NCBI GenBank assembly: GCA_014871385.1
Contig: CM026422.1
Location: 12,135,311 to 12,199,310, forward strand
Source of the DNA: Ceratodon purpureus
Taxonomy: Eukaryota > Streptophyta > Bryopsida > Pseudoditrichales > Ditrichaceae
Length of the DNA stretch: 64,000 nucleotides
Direction: 5' to 3'
Shown: positions 49,261 through 60,495 of the stretch, in pieces
How positions within the stretch are numbered: position 1 is the stretch's first letter
Layout: each line of letters starts with the position of its first letter
Notes under the pieces: model-generated
Seen by the model: only the letters and a program-made list of their open reading frames with translations
Told to the model about the DNA's origin: nothing
Database searches by the model: none
Position numbers and translations under genes: made by a program

Positions 49261-49722
49261 TGGAGAAAGACGTAGCACGTAGAGAGCTGCAAGTTTTCTC
49301 GGTGATAGTTACGGCTATTCATGTTCCTTACGAAGATCATAGTACAGGGAATGTTGATTTCTAATATGTATAACCGTGATTTCTCGGCTTCGGCATAGAG
49401 TTAAGGTTTTAACAGACTCTTCAATATGAGGAACTAAACTATGTGCTCTACATTGGAAGTTTACATTTTTTCAAATACGCGGTCTACTTGTTTTCCCATT
49501 AACGACAGCATATCCTTGACGTCCTGTTGAAACGTAAATTGGAACATTTTCCGAGACAGCAGAATCTCATACAAAATATCAAGCATCAGTCAGCATGATG
49601 AATGATTAGTAATGTCCAGCAGAAGCTGTCCACATATCATCCAACACGTCACATTTACTACATAGTAACTACGTCAGAAAAAATCCCCATCCATAAATCC
49701 AGAACTCGGTGAAACAGCACCT
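49261..49722. other. CACTA sequence between the transposase stop and the nested element
   Basis: Non-coding sequence, probably the transposase 3' untranslated region and part of the right subterminal region. It ends with the target triplet CCT (49720-49722). Nothing else is recognised. Confidence 0.5.
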
Positions 49723-49756
49723 CATTAGGAGCAGTTTGGGGTCTCCAACGGGCCTT
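49723..49756 (+). repeat. Left terminal inverted repeat of the nested element
   Basis: It begins CATTAGGAGCAG and ends TCTCCAACGGGCCTT. It pairs with 60496-60529 at 27 of 34 positions with no gap, and is preceded by the CCT duplication. Confidence 0.8.
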
Positions 49757-49802
49757 TTCCATGCTTTCCGTGCCAAAGTTTTGGGCATGCCCGTGCACTT
49801 TA

Positions 49803-49829
49803 CCTGCTGGCACCAACTGTGCCAGCAGG
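49803..49829. repeat. Perfect 11-bp hairpin inside the left end of the nested element
   Basis: CCTGCTGGCAC (49803-49813) and GTGCCAGCAGG (49819-49829) are exact reverse complements around a 5-base loop. Each arm carries a half of the dispersed GCTGNCAGC motif, so this may be a paired binding site close to the terminus. Confidence 0.8.
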
Positions 49830-50489
49830 TCGCCAAAAGCGAGCCAAATCGCGAATGGGGGGGTCCGGCCAATGGTCGCGCAGGAAGGCTTCCCTTGCCC
49901 GCGCGTGTAGTCCCGCAGGTCGAGAACGGAGCCTCTTCGCGCACGGAATTCGAGCATTGCAGAAGGGTGTCAGCGGTGGTGGGCTTTATGAACGCCTGCG
50001 AAACTGACTCCACAGGCCACCTACCGAAATCGAATTGCCGCTCCCCCTTTGAGATGCAACGTGCACAAGGTGTTGATGTCGAAATGCTGCCAACGGTCAT
50101 TCCGAACCTCATGCGTTCCCCTGAGAGAGTTGTCGTTGTTGCGTTGTCAAGCAGGATGGAGCGGTGGAGGCCTCCAAAGGCTGGGCGAAGTTGTTCGATT
50201 TGGGTTGTGGGTGGTCACGCATTGTGCAGTAGAGATTTAGGGTTTAGCTGTAGTGGTCTTCCAACGCTGCCAGCGGTCTGCCATCCACATAGGTTGGAGA
50301 GAGTACCTGAGTTGGGAATTGGGGTTTCGGGATGAGGTTTTAGGGTAGGTCGTACCTTGGTTGCGAGGCCGTGGACGCAGGTTTCAGCCGTTCGTGATGG
50401 CGGAGGGTTTGTTGACAGCGTGTAGTTCTGGCGGATGATGACAGCGACGACACCATTTGTAAGTTTTTGAGTTCACAGTCGAAAATTTC
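49830..50489. other. Leader and promoter region of the 426-aa gene in the nested element
   Basis: GC-rich sequence without a convincing coding exon. A possible short upstream exon ending at a GTAAGT donor near 50461 exists but its frame cannot be joined with confidence. One motif copy lies at 50266. Confidence 0.45.
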
Positions 50490-51828
50490 ATGCATTCTAG
50501 TGGTATGGCTTCACGGCCAAACTCCCTCGTACAGAGTGTCATTCTGCATAATACTCAAGACTTGGAGGGCAACTGGATCCCCATGAAGGTGGATCGTGAT
50601 TCATGGGTTATGCTGCAACCAGCTTCGGATGGGCCTTGGGGTAGAGAGGCAAGGCGACATGGTGGAGAAAATTTTCGGGGGGCCTTCAAAGCGCAGATCA
50701 GAGATTTCTCTTGGATCTCCACGGAGCATGGAGCATGCGACCTCGATAAGGTGCTTGTGCAACATGCATATCAACCAAGGCATCTGCGCTTGGATCCTGC
50801 GGAGGCAGCAACCAAATTGGGAATGGCAAACTACCTGTACGCGTCGGTTTCGGAGGATTGGGTACATCCCGCATCTATCCTTGGTCCCATTCTTGTGCTC
50901 CATGTTGAGATTGGGGAGGCAACACGGAATCGACAGAGCCACGCGGAGTTGCTGGACATAGGTACATTCTTCCTTGGTGGTCAGTATTTGCCTCCAACAG
51001 GTGACACGCTGTACGGGAAGGTTGAAGCACTCCCGCTTCCAGGGTTCAACGATGTGGAGTGGCCTTTGCCAGACATGCACACATCTGAGGCGTTTAGAAC
51101 AAAGCTCACTCTCGATTTTGCAAATGCTATGAAAGCAACAACTGGTAGCAGCTTCGTCCACCAGCAATGGTTTATGCCAATCCATGTTATGGTTGATTTG
51201 TTTGCGGTAGCTGCTGACAGCATTAGGCGGACACCTACATTGTTTGTTTTGAGTAGTCCATCCGAGGCTCTGCTGAGCAGTCTAATGAACCCAGGGTGGA
51301 ACGAGAAGTTCCACATTGGCCAAGATGTCATCAAGTGCGTTGCCAACAGGACCAGCATTGTTTTCCGCTATCACGTGGGAAGACAAACATTATACACCAG
51401 GTTCATGTATACAAGGTATAAGGGGGCTGCCAACAGTCAGTGGGAAGCCTTGGATCACCTACCAGAGGAGGTGATGGTGGAAGTGTCTTGTATGTTCAGG
51501 GGGAACTTGCTGCCAACATTCGAAGTTGGCAAGGGTTGGCCAGTATCCCACCTGCGGCACGAAATTGCAATGGCACTTGGAGATGACGTGCCTGGGCAGT
51601 ACAACCTGGTTTTGATAGAGGCCAACGGTGTTCGTGAGAAAAAGGTACGAGTCTAGCCGAATTCATGTAGTCGTTTTGATGTGTTGGGAATTGGCTGTTC
51701 AGAGCTCCTTGCTGCCAGCAAACGAAAATGACAGGATTTGTTGGATGCAGATCAACCAGCGCCATGAGAGACACCTTACAGCTGCGGATGTCACGGTTCC
51801 CAAAAGGATGAAGATTGTGGAGCTGTAG
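50490..51828 (+). CDS. Nested-element gene A: 426-aa protein of unknown family
   Basis: Two exons, 50490-51644 and 51703-51828, join in phase 0 (AAAAAG/GTACGA donor, TTGGCTGTTCAG acceptor) to 426 residues. I see no signal peptide, membrane helix, coiled coil or known motif. The composition is that of a globular protein with many Trp and His (for example WFMPIHVMVDLFAVAADS, then SIVFRYHVGRQTLYTRFMY). A GCTGCCAGC motif lies in the second exon, read as LLPA. It is the only plus-strand gene of the element and diverges from nothing nearby. Two ATGs, at 50490 and 50505, are possible starts. It may serve in target recognition or regulation, but nothing in the sequence shows this. Confidence 0.65.
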
Positions 51829-52804
51829 GAAAAGTGATTTCGGGGATGGGTAGTCACAGTATGTGGGAAGTCATTAGGTTCTTCGCGAAGTCGTTAGCGA
51901 GTTCAGGTAGTGGTTTTGCTTACCATTCAGGACTTTCTGTGGGACATCCTGTATTAACGTGTTATATGGAGGCAAATTTGTGATTACCCTTGATCTTCGT
52001 GCTGCCAGCGGAAATAGAAAAGAAAAACAGTTACAATTACCAGTGGTGAATCCTAGGGTGCAAAATGAAAAATAGAATAAAATACAAGAAGTCTGAAGAA
52101 TGGCCGGGGTTTCAGAGGGCCTGGGTCTGAATCGCAAAATTGCTTCGAACTTGTGGTGGCGCCATTGACGCTGGAGCCTGCTGCCAGCGCAAAATAAGAA
52201 AAGAAAAACAATTGCATACAATAGAGCACATGACCCTTCAGAGGCACAAAATGGAGTTTGGCACTTGACAATTATGAAGTAATTAGGAAGGAATGTAAAG
52301 TTTGTTACTTCCTCCGAAGAGGCTGGCTCCTTCGTGAACCTGGTGCTCTGAACTGGCAACGGCGGGCACAATGCAGCTCTTGGTGCCAACAAAGACGAAA
52401 AAATGAAGGTTGCAAATAAAAAAAGAACCACGCTCGATTCTAATAGAACAAGATAAAAATAAAAAACAGTTGTACATAAGAGATGAAGTAGGTCGCAGAT
52501 GGTAAATAACAACAATGGCCAAAATTGAAAGGGACCATGGTGGCGAATAATGAAAGAAGAAAAAAAAAATGGCGGCTAAAGAGCAGCCCTTGCTGTCAGC
52601 AGTCCACAATAAAGAAGAAATACAGTTGCGAATAAAAAGGAAGGGTTACAAGAATGCCATATCTTTCAAAGAGACATGGCAGTCCAGAGGCAAATTGTTT
52701 TCAAGTTCGGAAAAGTTTAAGAGAGGTGGCCCATAAAAGTCCGGACCAGAAGTCGCTGCCAGCAAACCCCTAACCCGGCCTACAAAACTATCCAAGGTGG
52801 GAAT
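51829..52804. repeat. Motif-plus-A-rich degenerate repeats between nested-element genes A and B
   Basis: In this spacer GCTGCCAGC-like words at 52001, 52180, 52377 (variant), 52592 and 52755 are each followed within 30 bases by an A-rich tract such as AATAGAAAAGAAAAACAGTT or AATAAGAAAAGAAAAACAAT. The spacing is 166-212 bp. The pattern is a diverged tandem repeat whose best-kept part is the palindrome. Genes A and B converge on it. Confidence 0.65.
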
Positions 52805-54740
52805 CTACTCCACGTTTGCGTTTGTGGCAATTGCCTCAACAAGGCTCGACAGTCCCTCCATGTTGGTGTCGTCCTCGTTCTTCTCTGCTTCAGGTGGTCC
52901 TTGCGTGGTGGCGGATGAGTCCTTGTTCCCATCTCCAGATAGGGCTGCCTGGGTCTCCTGAGGAGAGCGTTGCGTGGGATCGAACGCCAGGGAGTCTGAG
53001 TCGGGGAGAGCATCCTCTGCAGTTGCCGGCAACAAACAAGAGTTAGAAAACAAGAAAATGTAAATGTAACAGCAAGGCAGGCAACAAGAAATGGGTAGAT
53101 GGGATGAGGGGCCACAAACCTTGGTCGCCCTTGGCCTTCTTCCACGGAAGCGCGGCCACTGAGGGGGCAGCGGGCCTCTTGCCGCCAGCACGTGGTGAAG
53201 CGGGCTCGGCCAGAAGGATCTCCTCCGTGAGGCGTAGTTCCTCCGCGGCCTTGGAGTCAAGGTCGAAGCCCCACTGCCCAAGCCACCCTCCAGTCATCCC
53301 CCGCTCGCATCGACGGCACCGGGCGTCCTGGGAGAAGACTGCCTCAAACATACAATGGGGATGTGCCAAGCAGCCGCAGAACAAAGGTACGCAGCAGGTG
53401 TCAACGAAGTAACGCTCGCAGAAGGGGCATGGGTCGTTCAGGGCTATTGGCAACACCTGGAACTCCAATGGATAACGAGCCAGCACCTTCTTCGGGCGCA
53501 AGAAAGCTGAAGCCAACTCCAAGGCCGAGATCTCCGCTGTCAGCGCGGAGACCTCGGCGTGGCGTCTCTGCTCATCGGCTTCCATCTCCTCCAACTTCTT
53601 GTAGACCCTGTCAATGCGGGCTTGGGCCTCCATCAGTGCCTTGCTTGCAAGCCCCAGCTTGTCTTGGCCTAAGCGGGCCGCGTGATCAAAGCGCCTCTTC
53701 TCTTGGTCGTTGCCATCAGCCGCGGCCTTCTTGGAGGCCTCGCGGGCGGAGAAGATGTCGTCATAGAGCTTGGACTCCTCGGCCTCCTTGGCTTTGATGT
53801 AGTCCCGCTGGGTTGCAAGGTCGACCTTCACGCGGTCCCGGCTGGCCTCCACCTTCAGAAGTGCCGCCTCCAAGGACTTCTTCTTGAGGCGCTGCTGCTC
53901 CAGGACCTGCTTCGGATCCGTTGCCACCAAGGGCTGCACCTTGATGGCAACGGCAGCAAGGGCCTTCACGGCCTTCTTCTCAGCCACGGCCTTGGCAGGA
54001 GGGGGCAGGGATCTAGGTCCCCTGACCTTCTTCGCCTCCGCGGCCGTGATCAAAGCCTTGGAGGTGGCTCCAAGTGGCTTGGCTCCTCCGCTCGACTCCG
54101 CCCCTCCTCCCTTGCCCTTGCTGCCAGCACCGGGGATGTGGCCAGCGAGGAAGTCGATAATGGCTTCAATCTGCTCCCTCAAGGCCGGGGGAGTCAACTT
54201 CTGCGGATTACGCCCTGGCAGCTTCTCACGCCCCTTCACGATTGCCTCCGCCTTCTGGGCGAAGTTGACATCCACGCCCTTCTCAAAGTAGAGGTGGCAA
54301 GCCCGAAGAAAGGAGGTCCCGAATGCCCAGTTGTCGGGGTCACCTCCATAAGTCCACCGGTACATCTCGCAGTATTTCCTCTGGGCCTCCGGATCCTCAC
54401 AGTCAGCAACGTAGTGCCGCCCAGAAGAACGCTCTGGCCATCTGTCGATGAAGTCGGCCTTCCTGCAATGCTTGTCGCCGCTGAGGTCACTGAACTTGAG
54501 CCCCTTGTTGGAGAGCTGCAAGGTGCGGGCGAAGAAGTCCTCATCGTAATCCGCAGCGTGCCTACCCAGCAGAAATGGGGCGAGGTGGTGGAGCTGTGCA
54601 TGAAGTGCAGGGGGTAAGCCGTCCAAGTCGAAGGCGTCATCCCACGGCGTCTCAACATCGTTGCCATCCTCCTTGCTGTCAGCAACCTCGACGACCTCCT
54701 TCTTCACGACGGCCTCCTTTCCCTTCCTACGGCTCGACAT
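52805..54740 (-). CDS. Nested-element gene B: 610-aa coiled-coil and RING-type zinc-finger protein
   Basis: Two exons, 53120-54740 and 52805-53016, join in phase 1 to 610 residues. The start MSSRRKGKEAVVKKEV is basic, suggesting nuclear entry. A low-complexity Ala/Lys-rich middle is followed by a long charged coiled coil (about residues 300-420, including KLYDDIFSAREASKKAA). Then comes a zinc module at residues 438-478: CPFC, a CC pair, CGC, HPHC and CRRC, a RING-like spacing. The tail is acidic. By analogy RING proteins act as E3 ubiquitin ligases, but an architectural zinc finger is equally possible. Several GCTGNCAGC copies lie in its exon. No frame breaks. Confidence 0.75.
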
Positions 54741-55039
54741 CCCTGGCGCTGGTAGTGCAAAAACAACACGTTTTACGAAAGGGGGATCGCGCATGGCAGC
54801 TGAAAAAGGGAAGACCACAAGCAATTGGGATTATTCTTGCAGATTACTGTAGTTTAGTTCTTACCCAAAAATCCTCACAGCTTGGAGGACCTTCGCGGCC
54901 ATGGCTGAACGACCCTTCTCAACTTTGCCATGGCCGATTTACTCCAACTCTACAGGAAATAGACAATCAGAAGAGAACAACTTAGCAATGGATGGGCAAC
55001 TTACCTTGAATTTCCTCACTGTCCGCGCGTGAAGACGTG

Positions 55040-55520
55040 CAGCTCGCCCCCTTCGCCTAACCTCCTTGTGCCGCAGCTCCTTCTGTCACAGCTCCTGAAT
55101 GTGCCCGAGCTCTTTGCGCCCCCTCTCCTTCTCTCGCAGCTCCTTGCGCCGCTGCTCCGCCGTGCTGCCGACGCTGCAGCTCCTTCCTCCGCTCCTCGCA
55201 GCGCTCCCTGCTCCTCACAGCCGCTGCCCTTCCTCCGGTCCTTGCAGCGCTCCCCGCTCCTCACAGCTACTGCGCCTTCCTCCGCTCCTCGTAGCGCAAC
55301 CTGTCCGTCACAGGTACTGCCCCTTCCTCCGCTCCTCGCAGCGCACCCCGGTCCCCAGCTCCTCAGAGCTACTGCCCCTTCCCGCACTCCTCACAGCTCC
55401 TCCCCGCTTCTGACAGCTCTCCCCCGCTTCGCACAACGCACCCCGCTCCCCTTCGCCGCACCTCCTGACCTTCTCCTTGCGCCGAAGCTCCTCCCGCTAG
55501 AAAGTCACCACGCCCCCTCC
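55040..55520. repeat. GC-rich minisatellite upstream of nested-element gene B
   Basis: A unit of roughly 60 bp built on CTTCCTCCGCTCCTCGCAGC and CTCCTCACAGCT recurs imperfectly about six times. The long plus-strand frame across it (Leu, Pro, Ser and Ala) is a by-product of the repeat and not a gene. Confidence 0.7.
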
Positions 55521-56556
55521 TCCACGGCCCGCTCCTCACGCTGCAGCTTCCCGCGCCCAAAAACCCCCACGGCCCCCACACACCTCAAGATGATGATGTC
55601 GCACGGCCTCAGCACATTCTTGCGACTCGCAACGGCTCGAAGGAGGTGCGTGCTCCTGAGGATCTGCACGGAGCCCACGGAACTTGGGTGTCAGTGCAAC
55701 CGCAAGGGGGCTTGCTGGAAGCAAGAGGACAGCGGAAGAAGAGAGGAAGAGAACCGCGCCAGAGTCAACGACATATAGCAAGGCCGAAGCCCCGTATGCG
55801 CTTACAAGAGTCAACCGCCAGCCAAATCGACAGCCGAGGTTTAAGGGGGGGTTGAGACTCTTAGGCTTCATTTATTGAAGGGATGTTAACAAGAGTTGGT
55901 TGGAACCTCACATTGACCTTAATTACCAATCATTGTCACGGCCTTACACCTCACTTCCCCATTTGTTGTGGATTAAAGAAAAACCGGCATAGAAATTAAA
56001 ATTAAAATTAAAATTAAAATTATCAAATGAGTAACATGTATGATTACTAAGACACATTCATTGAATTCATCATTATGAAGAGTTATAATCCCTTGGATTG
56101 GTCTTTCTAGTGAAATAACCACAAAACAAGTTTAGGGGAGAAACATGGTCTAACTCATTCAAAAAAAACATTGTTGCCAACCACATTCTACATAGGTATA
56201 ACATAATTACCAAGGCACATTGCGGTCAAGTCACACACGGCCATTGCTCGCGTCGTCACTGTCCTCATTGCTGCCAGCGACCTCACTGTCAGTGGACTCC
56301 CCTTCTTCTCCATGGGTGCCTCTTTAATAATTATCGAGATTAACTTAGCAATGGATAAGCCATTTTAGGGAATTGCTCGAAAAAATCCTCATTTTTTGAT
56401 AAATCTATCCGTAAATGGCTATTCTAGAATGAAACCAAAAAACATGTTAAAGAAGAACCACTGTCTACTCCGATCAAAAAAATTAAAAAAAATTAAAAAC
56501 TTGCTACATTATAGATGTCCATCCAATGAGTTTAGAACGCATAATTTGTACTCAAT
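55521..56556. other. Spacer between nested-element genes B and C
   Basis: The left part continues GC-rich; from 55860 on it is AT-rich, with AAAATT microrepeats near 55998-56020. One motif copy lies at 56270. No gene is seen. It holds the promoter of gene B and the 3' end of gene C. Confidence 0.5.
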
Positions 56557-59500
56557 TCATACAGGCTCGTTGCCAGCGTCATCGCTGTCCACGTTGTTGC
56601 CAGCGTCGTCACCGTCAATTGAGTTGCGTCCTTCCTCAAGATCCACATTGTTGCCCTCCTCCCCGGGGTCATCTTCGTTGGCAGATCCTCTTGCTTGATC
56701 ATTGTTGGCTCCATCACCTCCAACGGTGTTATCACACACCCAAGCTTTGCCAACACGCCGTCGCCTTGACCGCCAATTCTCTAAAGCCCTGGCAGCATTT
56801 GATCGATGCCACTGTTCTCGCCTTCTACGTGTAGCCTCCATGCGGGCCTCATCGTCCGGGGTATTTAGAACCCTGGTGCACTCTAATTTCTTCTTATACC
56901 GATGCTGTATATTTCGGTACCAATGTTGGAATTGTTGCAAAATAACACTGATGCGCTCTTTGCCACCACCGTGAGCTGTATGCGCTTGATTCGCTGCCTT
57001 CGCTTGATGATGGGATTTCTCCATACCCTGGCAACTCCATACGGCCAGACTACCGTATTCCTCCACAAACCAACTGCCATGCCTGACAATTACATGCTGT
57101 CAGCAGCCACTCCAAGGTTAGTCCTGGATAGAGAATTGACAAAAGTGAGGTCAGCCATCAACCCCTAATTCATCCCAAACCTCGTTCATATAACTCACCA
57201 TGTAGTGCGACACATGCTCCTCTCCGAAGGCCTCCAAAAATGTTCTCCCCCACGTTTCTATCTTCCCTTTGAACTGGAGTCGTTGTTCTGCTGTCAGCAC
57301 CAAGCCGCTGAAATATGGTAGAACCTCTTCAAAGGCTTGCCACATAGCAGCCCTTGCCCTACGATGTGCACCGCCGCCACTATTATTGCTCTCTGCTTGA
57401 CATATGTCTTTCCAGGCCTTGTCGTTTCCAGACCATACGCTTGGTTTAAATAGTCTGCTAGCAACAACCCCACTGAAAGATGGCTTCTGTGGCACATTCC
57501 CTGTGCTGCCACTCAGTTTCGGATCCTTTCTAATCTCCACATTGCCACCGTGAGCCCCGATAGCTGACAAGGACTTCTCCATTTGCTCTATGGCTGTAGC
57601 CCTCAGTCTTTGATCTTGTATGTTCCAGACATAAATGATGTGTTGATGCACAATCTTCTCCGCTAGGCGAACTAGGGCGTGAAGTGTACAAATGTGCACT
57701 CTTTGCAACGGAATTGGCAAGATAGGCCTCCACCTTGTATGTGCACGCATGTCACATGGTTCTGGCTCCACAGAGTTGGCAAACAGTCCCTCCACCCAGT
57801 TTGGTTTCCCACGTTTTCTGATGGCAGCACTCGCCTGGCTTGCTGTCCCTACGGTAGGCTTAGCCCTCTTCTGCTCGCAGTATATGCAGTTCATCGCACA
57901 CGACGGCCCCGACTGAAGCCCGTACATACACTTGATCGTCTTCATGTCCGCAGCGAGATGCCACTCCACATGGAATTCTCCAACTTCAGGGACCGTGAGT
58001 TTCTCGCCACTGGACTGTGCTGCAATCACAGATGGAAATTTGGATTTCCCAAATATCCACGACAGAACTTCGTAGGACTCTTTTTCCACTTGAAAGGTTG
58101 CCACTGGCCAGATTTCCTGCTCCGACTGGACTGAGAAAAACAGGGCATGGTTTCTCTGAATGTCTGGGTCGAGCGCCCTATTCATCAATGTGATGCTGAC
58201 CCGTTCAAACTTCTTGCCATTGACAATCTCGGCCTCGTCCAATTTCATGACAAATACCAGCGGTGCCCCTCTTAACTCTGTGGAAACATGGCGAGTGGAT
58301 GTGTAAGTCACGGTTAATTGATAACTAACCCTGCTGGCAGCAAACTCTGAAAACAACAGTCTGAGGTGATTACGTTACCTTCTTCCGTGATGCCGTAGAA
58401 GATCACCATGCTCCTTTGGACCACCTCAAGGTCTGTGAATAGGGAATTCTTGTCAGTCAAAACGACTTCCTTTACCATGTCCTCGGACTTCTTGTTCTTC
58501 TTAGAACTTGCTGGCAGCGTAAGTCGACCTTCAGCATGGTAGTATTCGCCAATATACTGTGGCAGGTTTGCATTTAACTCCTGCCGAAGCAGTTTCACGT
58601 GATAGGGGCTCGGCAAAATACTCCCGGAGACTCCTTTGTTCAGAGCAGCAATGGGAGCCTTCACAGATTTGTAGAGAGCACCATATCCCCGATGGGAAAC
58701 CCCTGCCTGGTCGCAAGCAGCAAGAATTTTGTCCGGTCCAATACTCTTACCAATCGATTTGAGCACATTTTTCGCAATATCTGACTGAACATGTGCCATT
58801 GCAGGCTGAGAAGCGAGCGCTACACCTTCATGCCGTGACAAAATTCGAGCTAGTGCTACTGCAGTCCTATTTTGGGACTCTTTATCCCCCCGCAGTCGAG
58901 AGCACTTCCGGTTCTCTCGGTTCCTTTCGACAACAAACTGCACCACATCTGGTTGCAGCACTGTCCGCACAAGCTTCACTCTTGCTTTTGATCCACCTGA
59001 TCCAGGTTTTAACTCGTGAATCCCTCTGAGAGCCCTCCTCCTATTTCGCATGCCCATGGGGGTCTCCTTCTCGAAGCTGGCCCTCCGCTGGCAGCGGTCA
59101 ACGTCTTCTTGGAGACCCCGCACATGGCGCTCCAATTGCTCCACCCTTTGGGCATGGCAATCACGGACAGCCTGTAATTCAGCTTGCAAATCCCTGCATT
59201 TCTTCTCTAACTCAAGGCAACGCATTCTCCCCAATTGGACATCTTGGGCTGCCCTTGAGTTGCTGGCCAGAGCTTCGCCTCTAAGCTGAAGCACTTCTTC
59301 GCTCAACTGTGCCAACTGGATCCGCGTCTCCTCCTCTGTAGAACCATGTACACAATGATCCAGCAGCCTGTGCGTATATCCGCGAAGACCCTGCTCTCCA
59401 TGACATATGAATTCAACAAACTCTTTTAGCGACTTGATTGGAGGTGGCTTCCCTGTCATTGGGTCAACAGGGTAAATGTCTCCATTGATCCACAAGTCAA

Positions 59501-59651
59501 TGTTCGTGTCTCCACGCAACCTCCGTGTTGGAAACGAGCTCCTCATGCACAGCTCCACTTGCGTAGAACCTCGTCTCATGACCGGGGCATAGCGTGTGTC
59601 CAGTGCAAAGTGGGGAATGTACTGATTGCTTCGTTCAGCCCTTGCTGCCAT
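56557..59651 (-). CDS. Nested-element gene C: 986-aa candidate transposase
   Basis: Three exons, 58379-59651, 57199-58346 and 56557-57096, close in phase to 986 residues. The first exon has a coiled coil (about residues 105-195, for example RCLELEKKCRDLQAELQAV). The second has HLAADMKTIKCMYGL (Asp558) followed by SCAMNCIYCEQKR (Cys578, Cys581). That resembles the [GA]D[LM]K...G...CxxC arrangement found in several eukaryotic DDE-type transposon proteins. The third begins HVIVRHGSWFVEEYG and contains WSCQGMEKSHHQ (Glu833) and HTAHGGGKER, which could supply the acidic third residue. The C terminus is strongly acidic. The last intron's acceptor CAG lies inside a GCTGNCAGC motif copy. Catalytic assignment is inference from pattern; I cannot name the superfamily. 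Confidence 0.75.
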
Positions 59652-60495
59652 CGTGGACCCTACAGTCGGTAATCTTGATTGAATCTCCCCTGGTCACACT
59701 TGGTGATTTGCTGTTATTCGAGAGAACTTGTTCTGATCTTCGGACACCTCCTACACCCAATGAAAAACTGAATTCACAACCTCAAATACTCCGAACCTAA
59801 TTCGATAGACCTGCGTGGCATCTACAAGCGCTATCGACCACGAAACCTACATTGCCTTATGCCGTTGTGGCAGCAAGGGCTAATGAAATCGAAATTCAAA
59901 TTGCTCAAAAACCCAGTAGCCCCTGAACACCCCACAAAGGTTTATCGAATTAGGTTAACTTACCTTCCCTTCAAGTACATCAGTTTTCATCTCTTCGTTG
60001 AAACCTTGGTCGCCGACTGAGAACAACCCCTCGCCGCCGTCGCTGCCAGCGGACGCTGCCAAGAAATGAATTGCAATCTCAATTTTGCTCCTCCGGTCTG
60101 GGGCGCCATCGCCACTCGGAATCTTTCCCGCAAATCACATACGACTGTGCGTCCCACAGTGCCAACAACGACTTGCTTGAAGCAGAAGAGGGCGCTTCGT
60201 TTTCTTGGTGCTGAACGGCGTAGAGCCGGTGGCGCCATCGCGCCCAGACCGTTGTGGCAGCAATTCGAAGTTGACAATCCGGGGATCGAGGCAACGGATC
60301 GAGGCACTTCATTAATCGCCGAGCAATAAATCCCAAGGATTGGCGCTCAACAACCACCGCCACGCCCTCTCGCCAACAAGGCAAAATCCGGCCACGCAAC
60401 TCCCCTCCGTCCGCTTCGGGCAGCGTTTCAGACCCCTGCTGACAGCGACAGAGGGGGTTTTGGGCAGGCAGCCCACCTAATCCGGGCTGCCTTAC
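59652..60495. other. Upstream region of nested-element gene C, to the right terminus
   Basis: This contains the leader and promoter of gene C and the right subterminal region. Two motif copies lie at 60042 and 60438, the first followed at once by a near-copy (GACGCTGCCAAG). GC-rich frames here match nothing. Confidence 0.5.

Larger units (their letters stand above)
50266..60446. repeat. Dispersed palindrome GCTGNCAGC, 17 copies across the nested element
   Basis: Exact copies start at 50266, 51711, 52001, 52180, 52592, 52755, 53536, 54120, 54675, 56270, 57096, 57290, 58333, 58510, 59087, 60042 and 60438. Ten have C or G at the centre, the rest T or A. Common context is TTGCTGCCAGCRA. Chance expectation for an eight-base palindrome in 10.8 kb is about 0.16. 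Outside the element I noticed only one copy, near 4514. Copies lie in spacers, introns and exons. In exons they are read in different frames (LPAS, FAAS, RCQR), so the DNA word, not a peptide, is what recurs. Near-matches such as GCTGCCAAC are also frequent. A binding site for an element-encoded protein is the simplest idea. Confidence 0.85.

Noticed and set aside
49261-49722. Alternative right end of the CACTA element just after the transposase
   Set aside because: No TAGTG terminus matching the left end lies here; the matching end with TAC duplication is at 60837.
53682-54617. 311-codon plus-strand frame
   Set aside because: Antisense shadow of the coiled-coil/RING gene, whose spliced frame and zinc module are convincing.
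55029-55778. Long plus-strand frame of 249 codons
   Set aside because: Leu/Pro/Ser/Ala-rich product of a GC-rich minisatellite; no family resemblance and several overlapping frames are open at once.
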